Assembly (NCBI GenBank): GCA_044226195.1
Contig: JBGAHO010000011.1
Span: forward strand, 1-64,000
Origin: RPQJ01 sp044226195
Lineage (GTDB): Bacteria > Pseudomonadota > Gammaproteobacteria > Steroidobacterales > Steroidobacteraceae
Direction: 5' to 3'
Length of the DNA: 64,000 bases
This document shows, in pieces, positions 33,496-42,482 of the stretch. The translations under genes were made by a program, and so were the position numbers. Position 1 is the first letter of the stretch. Each line of letters begins with the position of its first letter. The notes under the pieces are model-generated. The model was not told where the DNA came from and searched no databases. It saw only the letters and a program-made list of their open reading frames with translations.

Positions 33496-34764
33496 CTACC
33501 CCGCGATCCCGGCGATCAGGTCCGCCGTGCGCTGCGCCGCCCCGCCCCGCTCGGGATGCGCGGCGTTGTAGTAGGTGGCGAACGGATCCCATTGCTCGTG
33601 TCCGCGCGTCGAGAGCGCCGACTCGATCGCGCGGGAGAGCGCGGCCAGGCTGCCCGCCGGCGCCCGGTAGGGCAGATCGACGACGAAGTCAAAGCCGTCC
33701 GTCTGCAGGTAGGCCGAGGGCGTGCCAAGGATCGCGGCCTGCACGCACAAATTCGAAGGCCCCTGCGCCACGATCGCGTCGGCGGCGCGCAGCACATAGG
33801 GCAGATGGTCGCGGGTCACAAGCCCGGCGACCTGCGCTGCCTGCATCTCTTTGGCGTAGTAGGCCTCGTTCTTGCCTTCGCTCGGATGGGTCTTGACGAT
33901 CAGGCCGGCCCCGGTCGAGCGGCAGAGCTCGACGACCGCCGCGAACCCGCGGCGCAGCTCCTCCGAGAACCCGCCGCGCAGGCTGGTGGACTGCGCCCAC
34001 GACGAGGCGTAGCAGAGGACCGGCGCGCCCTCGGCGAGGCCGAGCGTGCCGATCCCGACCACCTGGCGGGCCGTCTCGCGCGACGGAATCGCCTCGGTGT
34101 ACAGGTTGTCCCATTGCGGCGCACCGGTCACGAACAGCCGGTCGCTCGGGTAGCCCGACTCGAGATAGAAGCGTCGCATGCCCTCGCCGGACGCGAGGAT
34201 CCAGTCGGTCAGGGTCTCGCGGTGGATGTCGACGATGCCGGGCTTGAGATGGCAGGGCGCGTGCGGGAGATGGATGGTCTGCACGCCGTGCGCGCGCGCC
34301 AGCAGGACCAGCGCCCGGTGCTCGGGGCTGACGTCCTCGTGGACGAGGACCGCGGCCACGGCTCCGCCCGGAACGGCGGCGCGCGCCTTGAACAGCGCCT
34401 CGATCGCGGCCAGGTTGCCGGCCAGCCCGCGGATCTGCCCGAGCATGAAGCCGGGCAGCCAGGAGCCGACGCCCGTCGAGAGCGCCTGTGGGGAGACGCT
34501 CTCCGGGTAGGCGCCGGCAAACACGGCCCGGATCCGTGGGAGGTTGTTCACGACCGCCGCGGTCAGGTGCGCGGTTTCGCTGTCCGCGCGCTCGATCGTC
34601 TCCGCCGACACCACCGTCTGCAGATCGACCACCGTCAGTCCCATCCCGGCGGCCTGCTGCGCTGCGGCAGCGGCCGTGAACGCCAGATCGTAATGCTCCC
34701 CGAGCGGACCCCAGAGCGGGCGCAGGTTCGGATGCCCGGTCAGGAGGATCACCTTACGCGCCAT
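33496..34764 (-). CDS. GT-B-like glycosyltransferase (CDP-glycerol/capsule type)
   Basis: The 422-residue protein has the two-domain layout of GT-B or CDP-glycerol glycerophosphotransferase-like enzymes: N-terminal VILLTGHPNLRPLW, central VQTIHLPHAPCHLK and SDRLFVTGAPQWDN, and C-terminal GLIVKTHPSEGKNE, DAIVAQGPSNLCVQAAILGTPSAY. The last motif matches the donor-binding end of this fold. It lies between tail-neck genes, so it may glycosylate virion or host surface. Substrate unknown. The first bases overlap the upstream gene. Confidence 0.65.
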   Translation of the reverse strand: MARKVILLTGHPNLRPLWGPLGEHYDLAFTAAAAAQQAAGMGLTVVDLQTVVSAETIERADSETAHLTAAVVNNLPRIRAVFAGAYPESVSPQALSTGVGSWLPGFMLGQIRGLAGNLAAIEALFKARAAVPGGAVAAVLVHEDVSPEHRALVLLARAHGVQTIHLPHAPCHLKPGIVDIHRETLTDWILASGEGMRRFYLESGYPSDRLFVTGAPQWDNLYTEAIPSRETARQVVGIGTLGLAEGAPVLCYASSWAQSTSLRGGFSEELRRGFAAVVELCRSTGAGLIVKTHPSEGKNEAYYAKEMQAAQVAGLVTRDHLPYVLRAADAIVAQGPSNLCVQAAILGTPSAYLQTDGFDFVVDLPYRAPAGSLAALSRAIESALSTRGHEQWDPFATYYNAAHPERGGAAQRTADLIAGIAG

Positions 34765-35143
34765 CCGTCACCTCCCCGCTGTACTCAGCGGCCCCGCTGT
34801 ACTCAGCGGCAGACTCCAGCGTGGCCGCGGCGCCGCCTGGCGCTTCGCTGGCTGGGCTGGACGGGGCCGGTGGGGTGTTCGGTTCCGCATTCCCTTCGGA
34901 ACCGGCCTCCTGGGCCCGCCTGACGCGATCCTGGGCCTGAGCCCTGGCCTGGGCGGCCTCCGCCTCTGCCCTGGCCGCGTCCTCCCAGAACCCGAGCCAC
35001 TGGTTGCCCATGACCTGCAGCAGGTTGTAGGTCAGGACCGGACCGAGCGGGACGCCGAACAGGGTGAGGCCAAGTCCGTCGTGCCAGTGATGGGAGACGA
35101 ACCAGTTTTGCTCCTCGGCAATCTGGCGGATATCGAGGCTCAT
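34754..35143 (-). CDS. Hypothetical protein with Ala/Pro-rich tail
   Basis: The 129-residue product has a conserved-looking N-terminus (DIRQIAEEQNWFVSHHWHDGLGLTLFGVPLGPVLTYNLLQ) and a low-complexity C-terminus rich in Ala, Glu and Pro. Its last codons contain two tandem 18-base repeats (34776-34809), giving AAEYSG twice. Context suggests partnership with the two glycosyltransferases. Confidence 0.45.
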   Translation of the reverse strand: MSLDIRQIAEEQNWFVSHHWHDGLGLTLFGVPLGPVLTYNLLQVMGNQWLGFWEDAARAEAEAAQARAQAQDRVRRAQEAGSEGNAEPNTPPAPSSPASEAPGGAAATLESAAEYSGAAEYSGEVTDGA

Positions 35144-36423
35144 TTCTCACGCTCCCGCCGGACGTAGATCACGCCGGGCAGCTGCGCGCCGCGCGCGGTC
35201 TCGCGCTCGGCAAACATGGAGGACAGCATCTCGCCGTAGACGTTGACGTTGGCCTCGAAGGTCAGGCGCTTGAGCGCCCAGCGGCGGTTGTCGGCGGCCA
35301 GCTTTTTCGCCTCGGCCAGGCGCCGGATCTTGAGCGACAGCGCCTCATACCAGGAGTCGGGCGTGGCGTCGACCAGGGTGCCGCGGCTCGACAGGTCTGC
35401 GTAGGTCGCGCTGCGCTGCCCGATCCACGGCACGCCCGCGCACAGGTACTCGATGCCCTTGAGCCACGAGCGGCGCTCGTCGTAGGAGGCCTCGGGCGCG
35501 CCCGCGCGCCAGACCGGCACAAGCGGGCGGACGTCGAGCGGCGCGACGCCGATGTCGAAGGTCGAGACCACGACCGGCCAGTCCTGGGCGGTGACGCCGG
35601 GCTGGCGGATGACTTTGTCGCCCCAGCGGTCCAGGATCAGGTCGAGCCGGCGCTCGGACCCGCAGAACTTGAGGCGGACCTGCGGGAACTCGCGGAAGAT
35701 GCGATCGAGCGCGTCGACGATGCCCGAGTAGACCCACGAGTCGACGTGCGAGACCGACCCGCCCCAGCCGATGATGATCTCACCGGCCGAACCGGCGCGC
35801 TCGGAGGCCTGCACGGTGGCCGGAACGTCAGCCCCGCCGGAGTCCTTCGACGGCGCCCCGGAGCGCACGATCACATCGGGCGCGCCGAGCGGCTTCTGCT
35901 GCACGCTCTGATACCATGGCAGCTGCGTCCAGTTCGGGAACCAGCGGCCGGGTACGACGCTCGCCCAGTCCTGCAGGATGACCTTGGAGGGCGAGATCAG
36001 ATAGTCGGCGTGGCGCATGCCCTCCTCGAGCCGCGCGATCGGGTCGGGCTGCATCTCCAGGACGTTGCGCGTCCAGTATTCGTGCGCGGGGTTGCTGGGC
36101 GGTAGCTCGGGGTAGTGGTCGTCGAGATCGACGAGGACGAGCTTGCCGAGCGCGCGCCAGTAGTCCATGGCCTGCCAGACCTCGGGCGAGATGACGTTGC
36201 GCTGGAAGACCATCACGTTAGCCATCCCGAGCGCCTGCTCGACGCGCGGATCGCGCCAGTCGATGGCCGAGCCGAGGTGGTACAGCTTGGCGGTGTGCGC
36301 CGTGCGCCCGGCCGCGTTTTCGCTGTTGATCGCGTTCGCCGGGGTCAGCGCCCGCCACTGCGAGCAGTTCCACTCCGACTCGCCGTCGGCGTAGAGGTAG
36401 AGGATGTGCAGGCCCTTGGCCAT
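35140..36423 (-). CDS. Glycosyltransferase (GT4-like)
   Basis: The 427-residue protein has an N-terminal Rossmann half (HILYLYADGESEWNCSQW), an interdomain strand (LVLVDLDDHYPELPPSNP), a YLISPSKV motif, and a C-terminal half with EIIIGWGGSVSHVDSW and STFDIGVAPL, then an SWLKGIEYLCAGVPWIGQ loop typical of the GT4 donor site. It would transfer a sugar from a nucleotide donor. In tail genes it may modify the virion or host surface. Its start overlaps the connector stop. Confidence 0.7.
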   Translation of the reverse strand: MAKGLHILYLYADGESEWNCSQWRALTPANAINSENAAGRTAHTAKLYHLGSAIDWRDPRVEQALGMANVMVFQRNVISPEVWQAMDYWRALGKLVLVDLDDHYPELPPSNPAHEYWTRNVLEMQPDPIARLEEGMRHADYLISPSKVILQDWASVVPGRWFPNWTQLPWYQSVQQKPLGAPDVIVRSGAPSKDSGGADVPATVQASERAGSAGEIIIGWGGSVSHVDSWVYSGIVDALDRIFREFPQVRLKFCGSERRLDLILDRWGDKVIRQPGVTAQDWPVVVSTFDIGVAPLDVRPLVPVWRAGAPEASYDERRSWLKGIEYLCAGVPWIGQRSATYADLSSRGTLVDATPDSWYEALSLKIRRLAEAKKLAADNRRWALKRLTFEANVNVYGEMLSSMFAERETARGAQLPGVIYVRREREK

Positions 36424-36947
36424 CAGTTGCTGTCTCCTGCCCGCGGCGCGTCGGGGTTGCGGAACATGTCGCGGCCAAAGCGTGGCCGCACGCGGTTCGT
36501 GTCGCTGGCGACCGTCGCCTTGTCGTCCGCGTGGATGCCGCCGGCGTAAGGCGTGGCGGCGGTGGCCGAGTCGGTCGAGCCGAGCAGCGGCACGCCGAGT
36601 CGGCTGAGATCGGCGTTGATGAGCGTCTTGAGCAGCCGCTCATAGTCCTCGCGGAACAGGTCGGCGCGGGTGCGCTCGCCGGCCGCTCCGCGCGCGTTGT
36701 TGCGCGACCGCTCCGCCATCCACGCCGCGTAGACGGCGTTGACCTGGGCGGCGAGGCCGTAGGCGCGGCTGGTCGCCGGGATGGCGTCGTAGCCGTGGTT
36801 GGCCAGTTCGACCTCGATCAGCGAACAGCCCGTCGAGAGCCAGTCGTCGACCTGGGTCAAGGTCGGGCAGGACGAGTCGGTGAAATTCTTTCCCCCGACC
36901 AGGTTCTTGGTGAGCGCGGCAACGGCGCTCGCGGCGGTGTAGGCCAT
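36423..36947 (-). CDS. Head-tail connector (gp6-like) protein
   Basis: The 174-residue protein (TLTQVDDWLSTGCSLIEVELANHGYD, then RAYGLAAQVNAVYAAWMAE) resembles phage gp6-type adaptor proteins that bind the portal ring. GGAGGGG precedes the ATG. It lies after the fibre block rather than directly after the capsid, as would be usual. Confidence 0.55.
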   Translation of the reverse strand: MAYTAASAVAALTKNLVGGKNFTDSSCPTLTQVDDWLSTGCSLIEVELANHGYDAIPATSRAYGLAAQVNAVYAAWMAERSRNNARGAAGERTRADLFREDYERLLKTLINADLSRLGVPLLGSTDSATAATPYAGGIHADDKATVASDTNRVRPRFGRDMFRNPDAPRAGDSN

Positions 36948-36959
36948 ATCCCCTCCACT

Positions 36960-37030
36960 CTTACAGGGCGCGTAGAACAAAGCGCGCTGCCGATGAGACC
37001 ATCGGGTCGCGTAGAGCAAAGCGCTCTACC
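36960..37030 (-). repeat. Leader with two GTAGARCAAAGCGC-like hairpins
   Basis: GCGTAGAACAAAGCGCGCT and GCGTAGAGCAAAGCGCTCT are imperfect copies; the second contains a perfect 7-bp stem (GTAGAGC/GCTCTAC). They lie between the gene ending at 37026 and the connector start. They may be a structured leader or a weak terminator. Confidence 0.4.
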
Positions 37031-37601
37031 AGATGATCCCCATCGGTGTCAGATAGCCGTTTGCGTCCACGACCGCGTCTGCCGTGACCTGCACCAGGTC
37101 GTCGACGCGCGCAGACGTATTGACGATGTCCAAGCCGATGGTTCCGGCCGCGCCGTAGGTTCCGTCAGTCGCAGACCCGACGAGAGTCCAGCCCGAGCCG
37201 CTGTCGTAATAGGCCGAGATCGTTGTCCCGACGCAGCCAATACCGATGCGCTCCCCGACGTTGACCTCCTGCGACCACGAACCGAGCGACGTAGGAGCGC
37301 CAGAATCGAGACGACGCAAAAGGATCGTGTCCGCGCCCGCGGCCTTGACGAGGCTGACCGTGTAGCCGTTGAACGCCGGCACGATCAGCCGCGCCGCCAG
37401 CAGGATGCCGTTTCCGGCTCCGGGATCAGCGGCGACCGTGATGCCGATCTGAAGGTCAGGACCGTAACTGCCCGACGTGAGGTAGGCGAAATTGTCGGTC
37501 GCCGCGCTGCCGGCGCCCTGTCCGCCCGTGGCGAGCAGAGTGCCGACGAACGAGGTCCAATCGGCGACCGAGGTGAAGTCCTCAATAACCGTCTCGGCCA
37601 T
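37026..37601 (-). CDS. Lectin/laminin-G-like virion protein
   Basis: The 191-residue product is beta-rich with alternating strands (TVIEDFTSVADWTSFVG, VSLVKAAGADTILLRRLDSG, RIGIGCVGTTISAYYDSGSGWTLVGSATDGTY), the pattern of concanavalin/laminin-G-like jelly rolls in phage structural proteins. It shares its 1-base junction with the SGNH hydrolase. A carbohydrate-binding role is possible. Confidence 0.5.
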   Translation of the reverse strand: MAETVIEDFTSVADWTSFVGTLLATGGQGAGSAATDNFAYLTSGSYGPDLQIGITVAADPGAGNGILLAARLIVPAFNGYTVSLVKAAGADTILLRRLDSGAPTSLGSWSQEVNVGERIGIGCVGTTISAYYDSGSGWTLVGSATDGTYGAAGTIGLDIVNTSARVDDLVQVTADAVVDANGYLTPMGIIW

Positions 37602-38878
37602 TAGGGCATCCTCGCCATGATCTCGGCATCGGTCAGCGTCGGCAGCGTCAGGCCCCACACGCTGCGCATCTCGTCGAGATAGATCTGCGCCTGCAAACCG
37701 CTGATGGCCGTGCCAGGGTGCATGTAGGCGTCGATGACATACCCACACGTCACCGATCCGCAGCGCGCCCGGATGGCCACCGCCTGGCCGGCGAGCGTCA
37801 GGGTGTCCCCCGCGCGCGCCTGCGCGAGGCGTGTACTCATGGCCGCGTTCCAGTCGAACCAGATGACGTTCGGAGCCAGATAGGAGCGCGTGCGCGCGTT
37901 GAGGTACGCGAGAGCGTCGATCAGGCGTTGCAGCCCGGCCGGGTCATTCATGGCCGCGTGCTCGGGATCGGGGATCAGGTCGAGCAGAACGAAATCCTGC
38001 ACCGCCGCCACGATCACGCGACCGGGCGCGCCCGCCGCGAGCGTGTTGGCGACCTGCGCGATGTTCGAGGCGATGTAGTCGAGCCCGCCATAGTTGACCG
38101 GCTGCCCGGCGTAGATGCTGGCGGCGACGTCGTGGAGGTCGTTGTTGCCGACCTGGATCAGCACATGCGATACCGTGCCGGCCTGCAGCTGCGCGAGCAC
38201 ACCGGGCGCCTGATCGTCCAGGGCCTGAGCGGACGTCGCGCCGGACCGCGCCCAGTTGAACTCGTAGCCCGTGCGCCGGGCTCCGCCCCATGATCCCCAT
38301 TGACCAAGCGGCAGACCTGAGAGCGCCAGGTGCTCGACCCAGTTGATCGCGGGCCGGTTGTTCTCCGGCGCCGCGTATTCGTCCTGGGCGCTGTCGCCGA
38401 TGATGGCCAGGCCGACCAGTGCCCCGGACGGCGTGGCCGTTGAGGTCGCGGTGGCCGTCGCCGTGGGCGTCGAGGTCGACGTGGCGGTCTGGGTTGAGGT
38501 CGCCGTCGGCGTCGCAGTCCGAGTCGGTGTGGCTGTGCGGGTGCGCGTGGGAGTCCGCGTGGGCGTGCGCGTGATCGTGGCCGTGCGGGACGCTGTCGGC
38601 GTGGCTGTCGACGTCGCCGTGCTCGTGGGGGTATCCGTAACCGTTGGGGTCGCCGTGCTCGTCGGCCACGCCGTGTCCGTAGGCAGCGGAGTCGACGTCT
38701 CCTGAGCGACGAGGGTCGGCGTGGCCGACTCGGTTGCACAGGAGACGACGTTGCCGCTCAGCTCGAGCAGCGTCGTGCAGCCGTCGATGACGACCGTGTC
38801 GCCCGGATGCAGGGTGATTGCAACGACGACGCCGGCAGCCAGGGTCAGGAGGGGTAGCCAGAGAGTGTGCTTGTTCAT
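37601..38878 (-). CDS. Secreted SGNH/GDSL hydrolase with Thr/Pro-rich linker
   Basis: The 425-residue protein has a signal peptide (residues 1-22), a short PGDTVV...C...C module, a Thr/Pro repeat linker at about 52-150, and an SGNH hydrolase domain: nucleophile Ser163 in IIGDSAQ, Asn in QVGNNDL (about 246), and Asp383/His387 in DAYMHPG. It would deacylate or de-esterify a glycan or lipid outside the cytoplasm. Such Thr/Pro linkers are common in Chloroflexota. Placed among virion genes, it may act on host capsule. Confidence 0.75.
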   Translation of the reverse strand: MNKHTLWLPLLTLAAGVVVAITLHPGDTVVIDGCTTLLELSGNVVSCATESATPTLVAQETSTPLPTDTAWPTSTATPTVTDTPTSTATSTATPTASRTATITRTPTRTPTRTRTATPTRTATPTATSTQTATSTSTPTATATATSTATPSGALVGLAIIGDSAQDEYAAPENNRPAINWVEHLALSGLPLGQWGSWGGARRTGYEFNWARSGATSAQALDDQAPGVLAQLQAGTVSHVLIQVGNNDLHDVAASIYAGQPVNYGGLDYIASNIAQVANTLAAGAPGRVIVAAVQDFVLLDLIPDPEHAAMNDPAGLQRLIDALAYLNARTRSYLAPNVIWFDWNAAMSTRLAQARAGDTLTLAGQAVAIRARCGSVTCGYVIDAYMHPGTAISGLQAQIYLDEMRSVWGLTLPTLTDAEIMARMP

Positions 38879-38889
38879 CTCGGCGACTC

Positions 38890-41800
38890 TTACTGCGGCA
38901 CCACGACGTAGGTGATCGAGCCGCGCACGTAGCAGGCCGTCGTCTGCGAGATCACAAGCGCCGAGCCGTTGCCGGTCTGCAGCAGATACCCGTGCGGTAG
39001 CCGGTTGACGTCCATGCCGCCGAAGTTCGCGAAGCCCATCGCCGGGATGGTCGAGGCCGCGGTGCCCGCCGAGCCCGACTGCCAGCCGATGAGCTGGCTG
39101 GCCGTGGTTGTGAACGTCATCGAGAGCACGCGGATCTGGCAGCCCGAGACGCCGGCGATCACGACCGACGAGCCGGCCGTCGATCCGCTGAACCCGAGCG
39201 AGACCGGCGTGAACAGCGAGCCCGAGACGTAGATGGTGTTGTCGGCCGCCACGGCGATCGGGCTGCCCGAGACGCCGAGTTCGTTTCCGCCGTTGCTCCG
39301 CAGGTTGACGTGCTGGCCGCTGGCCGTCGTCACCGCCGCGCCGTCCGTGCCGTCCGTGATGCGCATCGGCCAGGCCGCCGCATACGCCGCCGGCGTGCCC
39401 TGGATCGCCGAGGCCGTCAGGGTGTTGGAGATCGACGCCGAGACGATGTTGGTGACGACCGCCGAGGCTGCGACGGTCAGGCGGCTCGCGCTGTCAACGG
39501 AGACGCTATCGACGGCGTCGCTGATGCGCACCGTCCAGGGCGCCGTGATCGCGGCACCCGTGCCCTGGATCGCCGAGGCGGTGAGCGTGTTGGAGATGCT
39601 GGCGCTGACCTGGTTGGTCACGACCGCGCTGGCCACCGTCAGCATGCGGCTCGCCGAGTCGATCGAGACGTTGAGGAGCGATGCCTGCGTCGTCAGGACA
39701 TTGCCGATCGAGGCCGAGACGACATTGGTGATGACCGCCGAGGCCACCGTCAGCAGGCGACTCGCGCTGTCCACATCGACGGTGTCGGTGCCGTTTGTGA
39801 TGGACATCGATGACCCGCCGGCCGCGCCGCCCGTGACGACCAGGGGGCTGCCGGAGATGCCGAGGATGTTGCCGCTCTCATCGCGCAGGCTGACGTGCAG
39901 GCCGCGGAACGCCGTCATGCGCACCGCTCCGGCCTGTGAGGCGGTGAGCGCGGCCGGGCTGGGCTGGTAGAGACCGCCCACCGGGGTGTATGAGGTCGTG
40001 CCCTCCGCGTAGGAGGCCCGGTCGGTCGCCGACGTGCCGCCGGCCGCGCCGCCCGAGATGTAGATCGGGCTGGCGGCCGAGACGCCGTAGGCGTTGCCGC
40101 CGGTGTCGAGCAGACGCACACCCCACGGGGCCGAGGCCTGGTCGACCGTCACGGTGTTCGAGATCGACGCGCTGACGCGGTTCGTGATCTCAGCCGAGGC
40201 TGCGACCAGCTGCCGGCTGGCGCTGTCGATCGCGGCGCTGTCCGTGCCGTCCGACATCCGCACCGACCAGGGCGCCGTGATCGGCGCCGCCGTGCCCTGG
40301 ATCGCCGAAGCCGTGAGCGTGTTGCTGATCGAGGCGCTGATCTGGTTGCCGACGGTCAGGGTGTTTGAGATCGACGCCGAGACCTGGTTGGTGATCTCAG
40401 CCGAGGCCGCGACCGTCAGGCGACTCGCGCTGTCGACGGCGACGCTGTCGACAGTATCGCTGATGCGCACCGACCAGGGCGCCGTGATCGCCGCACCCGT
40501 GCCCTGGATCGCCGAGGCGGTGAGCGTGTTCGAGATGCTTGCGCTGACCTGGTTGGTCACGATCGCCGAGCCCGTGGTCGTCAGGGTGTTGGAGATGCTG
40601 GCGCTGACCTGGTTGGTGACGACCGCGCTCGCCACCGTCTGCAGGCGGCTGGCTGAGTCGATCGAGACGTTGAGGAGCGAGGCCTGCGCGGTCAGGACAT
40701 TGCTGATCGAGGCCGAAACGACGTTGGTGATGACCGCCGAGGCCTGGGTGAGCAGGCGACTCGCGCTGTCGACGGCGACGTTGTCGACGGTGTCGGTGAT
40801 GACCATCGACGACCCGCCCGCCCCGCCCGAGATGCCCGTCACATAGAGCGGGCTGCCCGACACGCCCAGGATGTTGCCACTGTCGTCCGAGAGCCGCGTG
40901 TGAAGACCGCGGTAGGCGGTCATGCGCACCGCCCCGGCCTGTGAGGCGGTGAGCGCCTGGGGCGTCGGCTGGTAGAGGCCGCCGGTCGGGGTGTAGGAGG
41001 TCGTGCCCTCGGCATAAGCCGCGCGGTCGTTGGCGGACGTGCCGCCCGCCGCGCCGCCGGTGATGTAGATCGGGCTGGCAGCCGAGACGCCGTAGGCGTT
41101 GCCGCCGGTGTCGAGCAGACGCACGCCCCATGGGGCCGAGGCCTGGTCAACCGTCACGGTGTTCGAGATCGACGCGCTGACGCGGTTCGTGATCTCAGCC
41201 GAGGCTGCGACGAGCTGCCGGCTGGCGCTGTCGATCGCGGCGCTGTCCGTGCCATCCGACATCCGCACCGACCAGGGCGCCGTGATCGGGGCGGCCGTGC
41301 CCTGAATGGCCGAGGCGGTCAGCGTGTTGCTGATCGAGGCGCTGATCTGGTTGCCGACGGTCAGGGTGTTGCTGATCGACGCCGAGACCTGGTTGGTGAT
41401 CTCAGCCGAGGCCGCGACGGTCAGGCGACTCGCGCTGTCGATGGCGGCGCTGTCAACCGAGTCGGAGAGCCGCATCGACCAGGGCGCCGTGATCGCCGCG
41501 CCCGTGCCCTGGATGGCGGAGGCCGTGAGCGTGTTGCTGATCGAGGCCGAGACGCCGTTCGTCACGACCGCGCTGGCCACCGTCAGCATGCGGCTGGCTG
41601 AGTCGATCGAGACGTTGAGGATGGACGCCTGTGCCGTCAGCGTGTTCGCGATCGAGGCCGACACCGTGTTCGTGATCGTGGCGCTGGCGACGACCGTCAG
41701 GCGGCTCGCGCTGTCGATCGAGATCGTGTCGACGCCGTCCGTCAGGTCGACCGGCCAGGCGTTGGCGATCGAGTTGGGCGTGGACTGGATGACCGATGCC

Positions 41801-41979
41801 GCTGATCCGAGGCTGAGCGCGCCGCTGACGACCAACGGGCTGCCGCTGAGCCCGAGCACGCCGCCCGCGCCGTCCGAGATCGCGTGGTGGGGGATGTAGG
41901 GGCTGGCGGAGAGACCGCTGCCCGAGGCCTGCACATAGCGCGAACTGCCCGAGCCGTCTTTGATGATGATCGTGGCCAT
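38890..41979 (-). CDS. Giant repeat fibre-like structural protein (1029 aa)
   Basis: The protein is composed of recurring segments such as VSASISNTLTASAIQG, APWSVRISD, SVDSASRLTVAASA and DNIYGVSGSP-like turns, predicted to be all-beta stacked repeats with no enzymatic motif. The segment ISNTLT recurs many times at spacings of about 23-45 residues. Two DNA copies about 1005 bases apart underlie the central part. An N-terminal SGLSASPYIP start and C-terminal GFSGSTAGSSVVIAG-like end frame the repeats. This is typical of fibres; attachment point (head or tail) is unknown. Confidence 0.6.
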   Translation of the reverse strand: MATIIIKDGSGSSRYVQASGSGLSASPYIPHHAISDGAGGVLGLSGSPLVVSGALSLGSAASVIQSTPNSIANAWPVDLTDGVDTISIDSASRLTVVASATITNTVSASIANTLTAQASILNVSIDSASRMLTVASAVVTNGVSASISNTLTASAIQGTGAAITAPWSMRLSDSVDSAAIDSASRLTVAASAEITNQVSASISNTLTVGNQISASISNTLTASAIQGTAAPITAPWSVRMSDGTDSAAIDSASRQLVAASAEITNRVSASISNTVTVDQASAPWGVRLLDTGGNAYGVSAASPIYITGGAAGGTSANDRAAYAEGTTSYTPTGGLYQPTPQALTASQAGAVRMTAYRGLHTRLSDDSGNILGVSGSPLYVTGISGGAGGSSMVITDTVDNVAVDSASRLLTQASAVITNVVSASISNVLTAQASLLNVSIDSASRLQTVASAVVTNQVSASISNTLTTTGSAIVTNQVSASISNTLTASAIQGTGAAITAPWSVRISDTVDSVAVDSASRLTVAASAEITNQVSASISNTLTVGNQISASISNTLTASAIQGTAAPITAPWSVRMSDGTDSAAIDSASRQLVAASAEITNRVSASISNTVTVDQASAPWGVRLLDTGGNAYGVSAASPIYISGGAAGGTSATDRASYAEGTTSYTPVGGLYQPSPAALTASQAGAVRMTAFRGLHVSLRDESGNILGISGSPLVVTGGAAGGSSMSITNGTDTVDVDSASRLLTVASAVITNVVSASIGNVLTTQASLLNVSIDSASRMLTVASAVVTNQVSASISNTLTASAIQGTGAAITAPWTVRISDAVDSVSVDSASRLTVAASAVVTNIVSASISNTLTASAIQGTPAAYAAAWPMRITDGTDGAAVTTASGQHVNLRSNGGNELGVSGSPIAVAADNTIYVSGSLFTPVSLGFSGSTAGSSVVIAGVSGCQIRVLSMTFTTTASQLIGWQSGSAGTAASTIPAMGFANFGGMDVNRLPHGYLLQTGNGSALVISQTTACYVRGSITYVVVPQ
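39840..41850 (-). repeat. Two tandem ~1005-bp direct repeats within the fibre gene
   Basis: The segment CATGCGCACCGC... occurs at about 39916 and 40921, and the flanking 300 bases and the following GTCTCGGCCGCC-type blocks match in order in both, so a unit of about 1 kb is duplicated with drift. Smaller GACGGTCAGGGTGTT-type blocks recur inside each unit. Confidence 0.7.
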
Positions 41980-41981
41980 GG

Positions 41982-42482
41982 CTAGAGACTCGTGACCAGA
42001 TGGACGGCGTCCGCCACCTCGTCAAAGTAGTAGTGAGAACCGACCAGGTTCGTCGGGCTCGCGCTCGACGAGGCGACCGCCAGACCCAAGCCGTCGACGA
42101 GGTCGCCGGGCCCGCTGTCGTAGCTCGCCGCCACGACGTCCGCCGGACCGACCGCCGACGAGAGCGTCACGCGCACCGTCTGAGAGCCGGACAGCAGGAC
42201 GGCCGACAGGATCGTGGCCGGCGTGCCGTTGATCGTCACCGTCAGCCCGAGGGTGTAGGTGCTCGACAGGCTGGCGACCGCCGCGCTCCACGTCAGATCG
42301 ACGGTGCTGCTGTCGATGTCGCCGACCGTGCCGCCCGAGAGCGCGGCGGTCGCGAGGCTGAGCTGCAGGACGACGCCGATCGTGGTGTGGCGCGCGTCGA
42401 TCTCGCGCGTCCAGGCCCGGCGCTCGTTTCGGCGGAGCGTGGTCCACCGCGGGTCGATCGGGATCAGGGTGACGGAGGCCAC
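41982..42482 (-). CDS. Ig/SwmB-like surface-domain protein
   Basis: The 166-residue protein has an Ig-like tandem-strand layout (LSLATAALSGGTVGDIDSSTVDLTWSAAVAS, SQTVRVTLSSAVGPADVVAASYDSG), closest by eye to SwmB-type domains with a terminal Asp-Ser-Gly turn. It lies beside the repeat protein, probably as a decoration or fibre base. Function unknown. Confidence 0.5.
   Translation of the reverse strand: MASVTLIPIDPRWTTLRRNERRAWTREIDARHTTIGVVLQLSLATAALSGGTVGDIDSSTVDLTWSAAVASLSSTYTLGLTVTINGTPATILSAVLLSGSQTVRVTLSSAVGPADVVAASYDSGPGDLVDGLGLAVASSSASPTNLVGSHYYFDEVADAVHLVTSL

Noticed and set aside
38420..38700. CRISPR-like short repeats
   Set aside because: These encode the Thr/Pro linker; units vary and have no spacers. 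The ISNTL repeats at 38890-41979 are also coding.
40094..40846. 250-codon + strand frame
   Set aside because: Antisense to the fibre repeats; its own repeats mirror those of the real gene.
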